Positions 12,490 to 24,237 of a DNA stretch of 64,000 nucleotides are shown here, in pieces. The notes beneath the pieces are model-generated. The model ran no database searches. It had not been told where the DNA came from and saw only the letters and a program-made list of their open reading frames with translations. The position numbers were made by a program, and so were the translations under genes. Position 1 is the first letter of the stretch. The number at the start of each line of letters is the position of its first letter. The stretch comes from Macrobrachium rosenbergii (Eukaryota > Arthropoda > Malacostraca > Decapoda > Palaemonidae), in assembly GCF_040412425.1 (NCBI RefSeq), contig NC_089744.1, forward strand, positions 22,772,501 through 22,836,500, in the 5' to 3' direction.

Positions 12490-12813
12490 CATACATGCAT
12501 ATTTTTTAGGTGTCAACATTTCCAAGTAAAGGTTTTCAGTAAATTCAAGTTTGATTGTAATAATTTTTAATTCATATTTTATTAATTGAATGTTAGTAAA
12601 TGATATCTTTCAAACAAATTCACAGTTTTGATAGTATTGGTTTTTCCTTTCAATTTTTTTTTTCTTTATAAATTGTACTTATTAAACGGCAATTTTCCGC
12701 CTGGCAGTTTTCTCCATGGCAATTATCCCACAGTGGCAATTTTCCCATACTGGCAATTTACTCACTGGCAATTTTCTGACGAAGTATTCCCACTGGCAAT
12801 TTTCCTGTCACGC
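12490..12813. repeat. Right inverted arm of the MULE
   Basis: Contains about six copies of a TGGCAATTTTCCC-type motif (12680-12805), the reverse complement of the left-arm motif. Inside these are TTTATAAATTGTACTTATTA (12665-12684), inverted relative to 10525-10545, and a GGTTTTTCCTTTCAAT word that also pairs with the left arm. Together the arms could fold into a long imperfect hairpin. Confidence 0.75.
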
Positions 12814-12821
12814 GTTTTCCC

Positions 12822-14605
12822 AACGGAATTCAAAATACCGCTTAGTCATTGTCTTTGCATAACTGGTGTCCGATAACTTAGCAGTAAGATTTTTTTTTTT
12901 TTAGCGAAAATGAAAATGACATTTTAAACGTCCACTAAATACGTAAATTTTCTGTTCCTATATAAGTGCCTACACTGAATCCATGTTAACGTGACACTTC
13001 GAAAAACTTCACCAGTGTAACGCTAAACGAGAAACCTTTAGGCCTAGCACCTGACACCAGGGACTAGTCCTAGTAGTCTGTAGCAAATCAAAAAGGAGGC
13101 AGAACGAGGTTAATACTATTTAAGAGGGGGGAACCTAAAGTATACTGTAGCTACAAAATCAGTGAACGGAAATTTAAACGCAAGATCTCCCACAAATGCC
13201 TAAACTGTATACTAACTGTCATGGGCATGGCTACTCTTCCTAGTGGTCAAGACTTTAGGAATTAAAATGTAATGGGAAAAATATGCCTTTAATTATTTAG
13301 TGATTTGTTTAAGAATTGATTCATCATCCTCCTCTAATATCTTTACACTACTGTTGTAAGAGTGATTGTGATTATAAAATGTTTTCATTTTTGTTGTGGA
13401 CATCGAATGCATAGAAGTGTAGCCAGTCCCTTGTTTTGCTTTTCTTTCGCTCTGAATGTGGGAGCGCTGTCCTGAATCTTTCGTCTGCATATTGGTAACA
13501 CTAAAGAAACGTGTAAGGGACGAGAACGCTGTTGGTGTGGAAAGGACGTCAAGCGGTCAACCCTTCATTTTGGCTATTTTACCAAATTATTAATACAAGT
13601 TATTATCTATCCCTTGCAAGGTAAGCTTTTAAAGTCATAATATTACCGTTAGTTCATTAGTTGGAACAGATCAGTATCATGAAAGAACAGCAGCAGACGA
13701 AGATTTAAGTGCAGCGTTGTTGCATGCCCAGTCAAACGTGATTGCAACGCCTTAACGTGAAAATTTTCGTAGTCGTGAAATATTCTTCACATTCATTAGT
13801 TGTCATGATATTTTGCTGTGTTAGTTTGAGTTGTAACTTAGCGTTTGATACGGTTGTAAAACGTCAGAAAAAGATAGTTATAAGTATTTTGTTTATGTAA
13901 GGTTTTTGTAGATACCAGTGCCTAAAGGGGGCCACAAAATGGCCGTCCGACAGGGTATCTTGGGTTTACCCTTACCTCCCTCATGGAAGTTTCCACTGCC
14001 GATCACGATCTTAGACTAGGCTATATAGTAATTTAAGAAGGCCTACCCTAGACTAATTCTGTTTGAATGAGGAATTATGACAATTTTTGTTACAAATAGC
14101 TTAGGCTATATATATAAAAGTTCATGAACACTTAATTACATAGGACTTAGCCTATACCCTCATTAAACTAAACTAACTTGTGGCCTATTGTAACCTAGTA
14201 AAAATCAGCCATGTAAACTTTGCATAGGCTATCCTTAACGATTTCTAAAGAGGCCTAGCCTAGACTATATCCTGTTAAAAGGCACCTTAGCCTAGTTTTA
14301 CCTTATTTTAGTTTAAGTGTTTCTCAGAAATCTTTCAGGTAGTCTTATCCATTGACATATGTTGTGTACAAACATTTAGTACTGTGTGGAGTAGGGTATC
14401 AAATGATTTACACCTTACTGTAAATTAATTGATTCCAGGGCTGCTCCATTTTTTATACTTATCCTGTTGTGAAGGAAAAGCAATTCCCATAGTATGTAGT
14501 TGATATATTTTTTTTAGATCTCTCAATATAAAGAGTTATTTTTGTTGTTTTACAATACTCACTTGTATTGTTTTCTTGAAATAAAATTAAATAAAAGGAA
14601 TATTT
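12822..14605. other. Intergenic DNA with TAGGCC-rich words
   Basis: No supported gene. 13020-13075 and 13985-14300 are full of CCTAG, AGGCCTA and TAGGCTA words, a texture common in decapod non-coding DNA. A small frame starting ATGGCCGTCCGACAG at about 13938 reaches a stop after about 28 codons and is not recognisable. Confidence 0.5.
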
Positions 14606-14610
14606 CCAGG

Positions 14611-14898
14611 GACCTAGTTCAGGAGTCTTGAAGAGTATGTAAATTGGACCTAGTTCAGGAGTCCTGAAGAGTATGTAAATTGGACCTAGTTCAGGAGTCC
14701 TGAAGAGTATGTAAATTGGACCTAGTTCAGGAGTCCTGAAGAGTATGTAAATTGGACCTAGTTCAGGAGTCCTGAAGAGTATGTAAATTGGACCTAGTTC
14801 AGGAGTCCTGAAGAGTATGTAAATTGGACCTAGTTCAGGAGTCCTGAAGAGTATGTAAATTGAACCTAGTTCAGGAGTTCTGAAGACTATGTAAAGTA
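14611..14898. repeat. 36-bp tandem repeat, 8 copies
   Basis: Copies start at 14611, 14647, 14683, 14719, 14755, 14791, 14827 and 14863. The unit contains GACCTAGTTCAGGAGTCCTG then AAGAGTATGTAAATTG. The middle copies are essentially identical; the first and last carry substitutions. CAGGAGTCCTG inside the unit is a near-perfect palindrome. Confidence 0.95.
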
Positions 14899-17035
14899 AC
14901 CAAGTCCGGGAGACTAGGCCTGGGAGAAATTTGGCATGATGTAATGAGTAATAAAGAAACGAACTGAGTACCAGGGATTTTCTTCAGTACCATCGTACCT
15001 TACCACTAAAATGGAAATCAGCACTTCAATTGCCTCCCAGTGGGAAGACATCACCTGGCCTCATCAGTAATAAGACCCGTACACCCAAGGAATATCATGT
15101 AATAGCAGGTAGGACAGGCCTACCCTAATTCCCAGGCAGCGTAAACGTCAGTAGTCTTCATACCCACCGTGTCAACTATGACACAGTACCATTCTCCGAC
15201 CCCTGTCTCCAGGCAAGAAGACTGACAACAGTGTATCTGTGTAGTAGTATTATTATTCTCTCTTATCTCATATCTTAATGTCTTGGTGGGGGAAGAATTC
15301 TCCCGTGACAAAAAACGCCCTAAAAAAGCAATTGCATGAGTAACTCGTACTGATGTGTTATCACAGCAAAGGTATAATGGAAAAACAATTTTATACGAGG
15401 AACTAACTAACAAGACAAGTTGTTGGCCAAAAAATAACTTTTGTAACCTTACCCCTTGTCAGTAATTGCGACAATGCATCAATAAATTATAAAGATACCG
15501 AAAGATGAGTTAATTTTATTGATCATCTTATTCACCTTTAGCTTATTTGTTTTATCAGTGTTATCTCTGTCTTATTCTGAACTTAAACTTTAATTTCTGT
15601 ACAGGGGTGCTTTCCCTAATGGGGATCTTTGGCTATTAAGATTTCAACTCTGTCAACTAAAACTGCAGCTTGGCTTCAAAATATTTAAAATTTCGCATAT
15701 TTCTTACTATGTTTGAACCTTCATGCCACAAAAAAGCTTTTTCAAAGAATATTAACCTTAAAACTGACAAGCTTAAACCACACTGTGCCCTGAAATATGC
15801 CAAAGTCACCGGGCAACCACTAGTCTAAAAGGAACTGATAATCTAATAAAAAAAAATGGCCTATATCGGTTAACCTTTGCCCAGTAAAGCGTCGATTAAC
15901 CAAGAAAATGTTAAAATTAACCACAAAAATGTTATTTACTTACAGAATTTATCACAGTATATAACCACAAATGTGTACTGTAGAACAGGGAAGTTGGGAA
16001 CCTCATAAAAGCCGTCCCTCTCACTAAGATGGCTGGCTAAGAACTGCTCAAGAGTTCCAGAAAATGTTTCCTCTTCTCCAATCAGAGGTCTCCACCTTCT
16101 CCCTTCCAGAAAAACCCTTTTCTGTCGCCTTCTCTCATTGGCTGGTGGATGGAAGGGGTTGGAAGCGATTTTCCCATTGGCTGGTAGGACTAGAGCAGTT
16201 TCAAGACAGCATTTCACCAAGGATGATTGTCGTTTTGGATAGTTTCTCTATAAACAAATATACATATAGACAGGGATAGACCAAAGAATAGATTATTTAA
16301 TAACGTCAATAAAGCAAGGGTAAAATAATAGGCTGAAATACTGAACAATAACTAGATATATGCAAACCTTTATAGATGCAAGGGGCTAGTTACGTATTTT
16401 AATGTAAAGATAATTCATTTATGTTTCCTTCGAATGTAGGTATCTATATATTACGAAGTAATAGCAAGTCGTTTTAATACCCCAAAAAACAAAAACCAAA
16501 AATGATGTGAATTTTGTGCTTTCAGGGGAAAATGGTTATGATTTTGCCATACCATAATTAAAAGTTCAAGTAAATGTAGATTTTACACCAACTTTCACGC
16601 AACAATTCTCATTTTCCCATCAACAAAAGATGAAAGTCGGCTTAAAGCGTCATTGCACTAAAGAGTTTATGCTACAATATCCTAGTCATTGTGTAAAGTC
16701 CCACACTACATTATAGGCCTATAACTTGACCGGCTAAAAAAAATTATATAGTGTGATGACTTTGATAAATGATTTTCTACCTATGTTACATACTTAACGG
16801 ATCATATTTGAAAAAAAAAAAACAGCATCTTTTATGAAGTAAGCAATGCAGGGAATATAACAAATAACCCATCAGCCTAGTATTGGCTAAATACAACATA
16901 CGTTGAACGTAAAAAAAAAAAAAAAAAAAAAAACTTTTAAGTCATTGTGCTTAATACAATATAATGTGAATATTTCTACTGCGTGAAGGTTTTTTCTTTA
17001 TAAATGAAATGATTATTTGCCAAAGTAGTTTCACT
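14899..17035. other. Intergenic DNA
   Basis: Short ORFs only (for example minus 15120-15413 and 15936-16220), none with a recognisable domain. Includes A-runs at about 16813 and 16911 and a CCAAT-type repeat block listed separately. Confidence 0.5.
16120..16205. repeat. Two copies of the ATTGGCTGG(T)GG motif
   Basis: TCATTGGCTGGTGGATGGAA (about 16136) and CCCATTGGCTGGTAGGACTA (about 16171) share the core of the minisatellite at 20.2-20.5 kb. ATTGG is the reverse of a CCAAT box. The copy here appears to be a small outlier of the same family. Confidence 0.7.
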
Positions 17036-17038
17036 ATA

Positions 17039-17196
<158 letters not shown>

Positions 17197-17900
17197 CGAA
17201 AGATTTCTTTTCGATTGCAATAAAAACTTGGTAATGGAGTATGAAACCACCGAGTCATTATTAAGTTCTCCTGCGGTGAGAGAGAGAGAGAGAGAGAACC
17301 TAATGTCTTTGGTTTAAACGCTATTGGGCTACAAAAATTTTCACTGAAAGAAAACATTTGTTGTTACACTACTGTACAGTATCATTAATTGCACTACTGT
17401 AGACACTATCATTAACTACACGTTTATTCTATTTCTGTTGCAATGATTTAAACAATACCGCTAAGAAGAATATTTTAAATTACTCAAAATTTTCATTGTC
17501 ATTCGCCATGAAAGGTGTAATAATGCCAGTTGCATTGACAACACAAATATAATTAATTTAATCGTTTTCTTTAATTAGAAGTCACAGTACCATTCCAGTC
17601 ACTCGGTATGCTAATTCACAGCGTTATTTACTTTGTTAAATGAAGATTTGTCTTTTTTACACCAACTTCAGCTATAAAATATAGCTTTAAAGTATCCCAC
17701 ATGCAACTAGATATAGCCAGTATGTTCGGCCTAACCATTTCATCTCACAAAATTTCCCCAGCAGGTGACATAGGCCTACCTGAAAAGTCAGGTAAGCCAT
17801 CAAGCTAGCTTATTAATTTTGCTTTGATGGTTCCAACGTCTGTTTTTAACAAGTTCCCGTTCACTTTTTTTTTTATTATTAAGTCTATCCTTGAAATATT

Positions 17901-18265
17901 CTTTCCGCATTTGCCAATAAATATAGAAAATGGCTTTCGTAGGGGTGTATAAGACATTCAGTTCTGCACGGACTTCGCTAAAACGATATGTATAAAGAAA
18001 TTTTCGTAATGTGGTGCCAAAGTTTTTATTTTTCATATTAATGAAATATTGTAAGATCAGGATGAGAATTTGGAAAAAAATACTTTCCGCATTTGCCAAT
18101 GAATATAGAAGATGGCTTTCATAGGGGTGTATAAAGACAGTTCTGAACGGACTTTGCTAAAACGATAAGAGTCTAGAGAAATTTTATAATGTGGTGCCAA
18201 AGTTTAGTTTATTTTTCACATTAATAAAATATTGTAAGATCAGGATGAGAATTCTACCAGAATGA
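17901..18265. repeat. 182-bp tandem duplication
   Basis: CTTTCCGCATTTGCCAAT begins at 17901 and again at 18083, and similarity continues through ATATTGTAAGATCAGGATGA (about 18045 and 18227). The copies differ by substitutions and small indels, so the duplication is not recent. Confidence 0.9.
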
Positions 18266-18269
18266 ATCG

Positions 18270-19309
18270 GATTGGAAAAAAAACTCGACCAAAGTTGCAC
18301 CAAGTACGAAGCTAACAATCGAAAACCTAACTAAATAGTGCTAATGCGCTTTTTTTTTTTTTAGTAGTTGGTTTTGATTAAGCCTGATATAAACCTCTGG
18401 ATTCTTACCACCCTACAGAGACGAGGGTAGGATTGGTAACGTCGATAGGGGTGAGAAAAGGTGGGATTGTTGGGGAGGGGGTGGGAATTTGATGGTTCAA
18501 TCAGCTTTCGCTATATAGAGAACGGGGCCGACAGAAGCCATGATGCACGACATACCTAAATATTCGTCCCTCTGATCACATCCCATATCAATGTATTCCT
18601 CAGTTCATTTTACCACCTCGCCAGACAGACAGACAGACAGAGAGCCTAATTTTCATTCAAATCCCCATGTTACAAAATTAGTGGGCAGAACCGTTACTTA
18701 ATCGAATTGTCGAAATGGTAGATAAAAACTGTTAGAGCTTATAATTAGTCAGACAAAAAACAGTGTCTTGTATAGATTTCACATACCTAACGATCTTTCA
18801 ATCACCGGATTCTACTCACACAAGTAAGGGTTAGATATTTATGAAGAACATATATATTTTGGTAACCCTGCTCACGTGCTTTCACTTTTCAGCTAGCTAT
18901 TACTTTTTGACCATAGTTGTCCTCTGAATCATAATTATGTTGGGAATTCGTTACGAGTATTCGGCAATTCACTTTTACCGCAAACAAAATGTAGATTTTT
19001 AAACCAACCTTTCAATTTTTATTGATTTAGTTTTATGAAAATTACCCATTATAGCTTAATAGAGGCCAGATTCCTTAATAAGGAACATAGTCATATGAGA
19101 TTGTCAAGCGAGTAGATTAATGGCGAGATTTTTTTTATAAACATTCCAGCTCTCAAGTTGAAGTGGTAGTTAAGCATTAAAGTATACAATAACCTTACAG
19201 CAAAACTTCGTATTATGTCTATCAGTGCTTCTTCTCTGACATTTTTACATAGTGTAGAAATATCTAAACATTTTGAAAATTTGAAGCGTTATAGCCAATC
19301 ACAGGCCTC
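18270..19309. other. Intergenic DNA
   Basis: Contains a G-rich patch (18420-18490), a short ACAG repeat near 18625 and no supported gene or RNA. Confidence 0.5.
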
Positions 19310-19312
19310 TAA

Positions 19313-20197
19313 GGCCCCGTCCACACGGTCGAGCTAAGCTCGGTAAACTTTGCCTCTTTGCGGGCTAAGCCTGTCGTACGCATTTATGCTGCTGTCCGAA
19401 CGACGCTGGTTGGTTAATGAGAGCCTGCTGGCAGTGACTGACACAGGACCGAATATGTACTACAATATGGATCGTAATTGTTGTGGCAATGTGTGCAAAG
19501 ATAAAAGCGACAAGGCAGAAAAGGACGTGGTGCAGAGTGGCTACAAAGAAGAGCAGACATAGGAAGTCATTTGATGATATTGCGGGAACTGAGACATACA
19601 TGGCTATGAATCAGATTTCATCAACTATATGAGAATGGACCCTAACAACTTTTATAAACTCTTATCTAAAATGGAGCCATATATAAGGAAACAAGATACT
19701 ACTATGAAGCAGAGTATTTCAGCTGAAGCTCGACTACTGTACATGCAACATTACTATTTCTGTCAACAGGATGCAGCTACCGATCACTACAGTACAGCAC
19801 TAGGATTTCCAAGAATAATGGACTAGACTGACAGATTTCCGTAGCATTGCAATAAAGGGTGTTAATATTTGTTTTTCAAAGTTCCCATAAGTCATACTTA
19901 CCTGACGTATTCATTATGAAGGGTAAAATAACGGGAAACACTTGTTTATTTTCCTTTATTTATTTGTGAAGGTTTAACATGAAATTGCGCTTTACGGAAA
20001 ATTTTCACTAAGTGACGTCTTGATCCGTTTACCAGAAATATTTCCGTCAGTGAACAGCCCTGCTGCTGCAGGCAAAGCCTCGATACTTCGATAAACATTA
20101 GAAAAGCCCTACACGAAGCTTTGCTCGCCGTGTCTCCGTTTCTGACGTCACACCGAGCCAAGTTCGCAGAGCAAAGCTCGACCGTGTGGACGGGGCC
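19313..20197 (+). mobile_element. Short PIF/Harbinger element, TAA target duplication
   Basis: The ends are inverted copies: GGCCCCGTCCACACGGTCGA at the left, and its complement ending CGTGTGGACGGGGCC at the right. TAA lies outside both ends (19310-19312 and 20198-20200), a 3-bp target duplication of the TWA class preferred by PIF/Harbinger. The 885-bp body holds only the start of a transposase, so this is an internally deleted, non-autonomous derivative. Confidence 0.85.
19520..19826 (+). pseudogene. PIF/Harbinger transposase, N-terminal fragment
   Basis: A plus-strand frame reads ESDFINYMRMDPNNFYKLLS and continues KMEPYIRKQDT then SISAEARLL. This is the conserved N-terminal region that precedes the DDE domain in Harbinger transposases. 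After SISAEARLL the similarity falls away and the frame stops at 19826. Nothing of the catalytic DDE domain remains, and the sequence soon reaches the right terminal repeat. The part upstream of 19600 is frameshifted. The element would depend on a transposase supplied by another copy. Confidence 0.8.
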
Positions 20198-20205
20198 TAA
20201 CATGC

Positions 20206-20512
20206 ACTCTCTCTCTCCATCTTTCATTGGCTGAATTTCGTCTGGAAGTCTTCGTAAGCACTTCTCCCTTAGGTTGGTGGGACTAGGGCAGAGTTTCCAG
20301 GGCTTGCTCCCATTGGCTGGTGGGACCAGGGAAGAATTTCTAGAGCTTACTCCCATTGGCTGGTGGGATTAGAGAAGAATTTCTAGAGCTTCCATTGGCT
20401 GGTGGGACTAGGGCATTTTTTCTAGAGCTTACTCCCATTGGCTGGTGGGACTAGGGAAGAGTTTCTAGAGCTCACACCCATTGGCTGGTAGGAATAGGGC
20501 ATATGTTCTACA
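20206..20512. repeat. CCAAT-bearing minisatellite (~45-65 bp units)
   Basis: Six copies of an ATTGGCTG-core unit, mostly CCCATTGGCTGGTGGGACTA, followed by GGGAAGAATTTCTAGAGCTT with variations. Each core contains ATTGG, the complement of a CCAAT box. The array begins right after the Harbinger target duplication. Spacing is irregular. Confidence 0.85.
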
Positions 20513-21843
20513 AGAGATTAAACTATTTAACGTACTTAGTTTTTGCAAATGTAAACTTAAGGCATACTGCAGAAAAACTATAAAGATCAAAATATATGCA
20601 CACAAATTGTATCCACAAAAAGCATAAGTCAGTAAGTCAACATGTATTAATAGTATAAAAACAGGCACAATCACTCAGATTTGCACAGCTGACACTTGGG
20701 CATCTGATTATAATGTATATATAAGCACAAAATTTGTCAGAGGAAAAATTTAAATGTTTGTAAACTGAGTGGCAGCACAACTATTTGACTGCACAATGGC
20801 AGCAATACTTGTGCCAGTGTTTTACATTTAAAGTATTTAAGTAAGGCACTAATGGTAGCCTGCAGAACCATATTTTTTTTTTCTGTTAAGTTTTGCTACG
20901 GCAGGAACTGTCCTTTCCCTCTGTGGTGGAGATTATTTGCAGGCAGCTTTTTATCGATCTGCACGTGTGCCATCAACAAAGTAATGATTCTATCAAGGAC
21001 TAAAATCTGTTCTCTACGAACATTACTTAGGAAAGAGCAAGTTTTACTCGCAAGGTATACTTAGTCCTTTTAGATCCTTGGTGATTCAAGGATCAAGGTT
21101 TCTTGAGCAAAGCCTATTCTTTCAAAAGTACCCTTTGATAACCACAAGCATTTTCAGGGTTACTATTTTGTACTTTATCCTCGCACTTGCATCTTGCCAG
21201 TTACTAGAGGTAATTTATAGCCAGACAGCGTCAAATTTTTGTAAAATCAGCAGTAATTCAACACTGCTTCCCTAAATATATTGCTGATGAACATACTGTC
21301 CATTGATGCAAAGTCTTAAAGGGTTGTTTTATTGAAGTTATTCCACATTCTGAATATCTGAGTTATACATTAGTTGCCACAAATTCAATTTAGGAAGTAT
21401 ATATATATATCAAGTTTCACACAAAAAAATCTAAGTTTCTGTACACCTACGCTGGACCAGGGCAGACAACGGATAACGCACTTTTCAAGTCCAAATTTCA
21501 AACAATGCTTTCAATTTTGCAATTATAGCCCTTTCCCTGGCCTTAAATATTAGAATTAAACAGGACTTTCCTAGGCAAATATCACAAGATCGACTCGTTC
21601 CACCAACTTGAGTCCATGGTTTGCGGACAAATCTCCAAGCCTTGATAAAACACTCAAAGGCATGAAAAGTACTTTGATTAAATTTAATGCAATGCAAGAA
21701 AATGCTGACCAACTTGCAACACAGCTACCCTTCAAGTTGATAAGGCCAAAGTAAAGAAATATCACACAATTTTTCAGTTTAATCAAGATTGTGTTAAACT
21801 ACAGATTCCATTTTGCTCTAGTGCCTGGAAAATCAAAGTCATG
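20513..21843. other. Intergenic DNA / possible 3' UTR on minus
   Basis: Short ORFs only. If the minus-strand gene that ends at 21844 is real, its 3' UTR lies here, and the complement of AATAAA near 21330 (plus-strand TTTTATTG) is one candidate poly(A) signal. Confidence 0.4.
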
Positions 21844-22009
21844 TCACAGTTTACAATTTCTTTCAGATTCTTTTGACTCCAACGCTTGCAGGCGAAGACT
21901 AGGCCTATGTGAATTTAAGGCTGGACAAGACTCAATGGTGTCAAAGGTGTCCAAGATACTGATTTTCTCCAAGGCAGGAATTTTAGGGCAATTCCCCTCA
22001 CTCCAGTTC
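21844..22009 (-). CDS. Candidate host gene, last coding exon (unknown product)
   Basis: On the minus strand a pyrimidine-rich CTATTTTACAG precedes position 22009. Reading on gives an open stretch beginning NWSEGNCPKIPALEKIS and ending ERNCKL before a stop at 21844, with about 54 codons of ordinary composition. The upstream exon at 24238-24422 ends in phase 2, and its last two bases plus the first base here make one Arg codon, so the two join in frame. The combined product would be about 116 residues with no signal peptide, membrane segment or domain that I recognise. It may be a small unknown protein or part of a longer transcript. The splice is inferred, not observed. Confidence 0.35.
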
Positions 22010-22966
22010 CTGTAAAATAGATACACTACATTAGAAACTGTTTCAAGAGATATATTAAGTCTTAACACACTTATCAGGTAATTTATTTAAAGTGTCAAAT
22101 CTGTGCTTAACCCCATCCCAGACTAATTCAACCAACAGTTTCATTGTAAGAGACTTATGAGTATCTTACAGGAATCAAATTTATATGTATTTTTGCCTTC
22201 ACTATTAAGAATAACGAAATACTCTCAAAAATGCCTCTGCATTAAAGCACGTTTGCCCAAGCTCTGAAGTGATAAAGAAAAGGGATACAGCACTGTACAA
22301 AGTTCATCACTCACTAAAATTTCAAATCCTTTTACGAATTAAAAAATTTAATTAGTTAACTTCGAACCGCCTTTATGCACCGAAGTTAACCATAATTCTA
22401 CAAGTGTACCCAAATCACCTCAAAACCAGCCAGGATTACCGAAGTTTGCACAGATATTTCTGCTGGATGCAGCAAGTTAAAAAAAACTACATTACACAAC
22501 TTCTATTGTATATACAGTAAATATAACTGCCCCAGAAGCAGTTCAAGAGGTTAATACCCACCTATGAGAAATAGGTTACATTTAGCTTGAAAACTGCTAA
22601 AAACAGACTGGTAACGTTGCAAATACTGTTCTGAACTATGTGCTGCTGCCTGATGTTATCGTCCTACATACCATCCTTGCTCTAGGATATACAGCAACAG
22701 CATCCCACTGTGGTAGTCCTGTCCAAAATGTGCAATTTCTAATGTAATTTGTTAAAATTTTAAAATTATCATTAAGAATTAGAAAACTAAATTTGAAAAC
22801 CTGTTACAGGGTTAGATGGTTCTCAAGACTAGACAACACTGAAGTGGCAAGAACATTTTTTTTTCACTGCAAATGGGAACTGGATCAGCTGAAAATGCTA
22901 CGCTTCTCACAAATTTTAAGCAGTGGATGTCAACTGCACAAATTATACAAGCTAGGAGTAGACTAA

Positions 22967-23239
22967 CCTGAACTCTAAGGTGGCAGATCAACACTATTCT
23001 TGTCTCCACATGAACTGGACTTCAAGCTGCTGTTTCTGTAGCTCCTTGTGGAGTGGAATATGAGATCTAGGCAAAAACCCCAGCTTCGGGATCCATATGG
23101 TCATGCAGTGTATAGCTCCCTGTGGCATATAGCTCCAAAACTGTAATCATGACCCAGCTGACTTTTCAATGCTGTCACTTGCAGCATGGCTGGCTCCTAC
23201 AGCTGGGTAGCTAATTCTCAAGCGATACTCCATACCACC
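22967..23239 (-). other. Possible alternative or non-coding exon
   Basis: On minus, TTTTCTTTCCAG precedes position 23239 and a GTTAGT donor follows at about 22966. In phase 0 the start reads GGMEYRLRISYPAVGASH and continues some thirty codons to a TGA. In the phase set by the upstream exon it stops sooner. It could be a skipped, alternative or UTR exon of the same transcript. Confidence 0.25.
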
Positions 23240-23493
23240 CTGGAAAGAAAATTAAAGAAAACCTGTTCATATAAATCTATTTCAACCTCTCCAAACAAAG
23301 GCTGAGTGTTGAGTCACCACCTTGCAATAATTCATGTTGCTACATCAGTGCTTAAGATATTTTCAAAACTACCATATAAAATTTAACAGACCCTTCAGTG
23401 TCAATTATATCAGGTTCTATAATGAATAAGAATTAACATTAAAAAATGACCAGCAGTTTATCCTACACAACAACTTTATACTTTAATGCTCAC

Positions 23494-23705
23494 CATTGTT
23501 GACCGGACTACTAGAACTTGCTCCAAAATAAACAGTTGCTTTGCACCCATTCACATATTTCCTGCGTATGTGATTCTGTCACGATCTGTGTCCTGAAGTG
23601 CGAGTGTCTACTCCCCAAATGGCTGATGCTGCTAGATCAACCTTAGATTTGATTCATTATTAGACTTGGCAGGGTACTGATTGCTACTACCGTTCTATAA
23701 AGAAC
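23494..23705 (-). other. Possible alternative exon
   Basis: On minus, CTATTTTTCAG precedes position 23705 and a GTGAGC donor starts at 23493. If joined to the 24238-24422 exon, the frame adds only FFIER before a stop. That would give a 67-residue product with an exon junction downstream of the stop, so inclusion may be regulatory or the exon may not be used. Confidence 0.25.
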
Positions 23706-23779
23706 CTGAAAAATAGAAATGGCCTTTGTATTAGACGAGACAGAACTGCTATTCATTTAACGCCCTCAGTCTACCAAGA

Positions 23780-24015
23780 CTGACTACCAATAATCTTCTG
23801 ATATCAAGAGGCTATTACAAAAATTTATCAGCAAAAAGGCAAAGGATCTATAAAATTTAAGTGGGGGAAAAAACTAAATCAAATCTAAATCTTTGTCACT
23901 GACGACCAATAATCTTCTGGTATCAAGAGGCTATTACAAAAATTTATCAGCAAAAGGGCAAAGGATCTATAAAATTTAAGTGGGGGGAAACAACTAAAAT
24001 CTAAATCTTTGTCAC
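23780..24015. repeat. 119-bp tandem duplication
   Basis: TGACTACCAATAATCTTCTG begins at 23781 and its near-copy at 23900. The two copies remain similar through AAATCTAAATCTTTGTCAC, with a handful of substitutions and small indels. It lies in the putative first intron of the minus-strand candidate gene. Confidence 0.9.
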
Positions 24016-24237
24016 AAACCAGTTTACAATATACTAATGTCCTACTTCAGTGTTACAGGAAATCCCAGTCACACTAACTGGTCTACTTTCTTTCAATATG
24101 AAGGTCTGGAGTTTGGTGAATTTTATTCTTTGGCAAGCATGGTCACTCACAAAAATCAGTTATATTTATAATTTAATAAGTGACGAACAGTGTTTTAAGG
24201 TACCTCTAGTACTGTGAAGGTAGGTTTTATTCTTTAC

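Larger units (their letters stand above)
10390..12813 (-). mobile_element. MULE with long foldback-type inverted arms
   Basis: About 2.4 kb. The octamer GTTTTCCC flanks both ends (10382-10389 and 12814-12821), a likely target duplication of the 8-9 bp size used by Mutator-like elements. The ends are inverted copies: AGGAAAACTGCCAGTGGGAA at the left and the complement of TTCCCACTGGCAATTTTCCT at the right. The arms continue inward for several hundred bases and are partly built of a short tandem motif (GGGAAAATTGCCA). Between them lies a broken MULE transposase on the minus strand. The arms are diverged, so the element is not recent. Confidence 0.75.
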
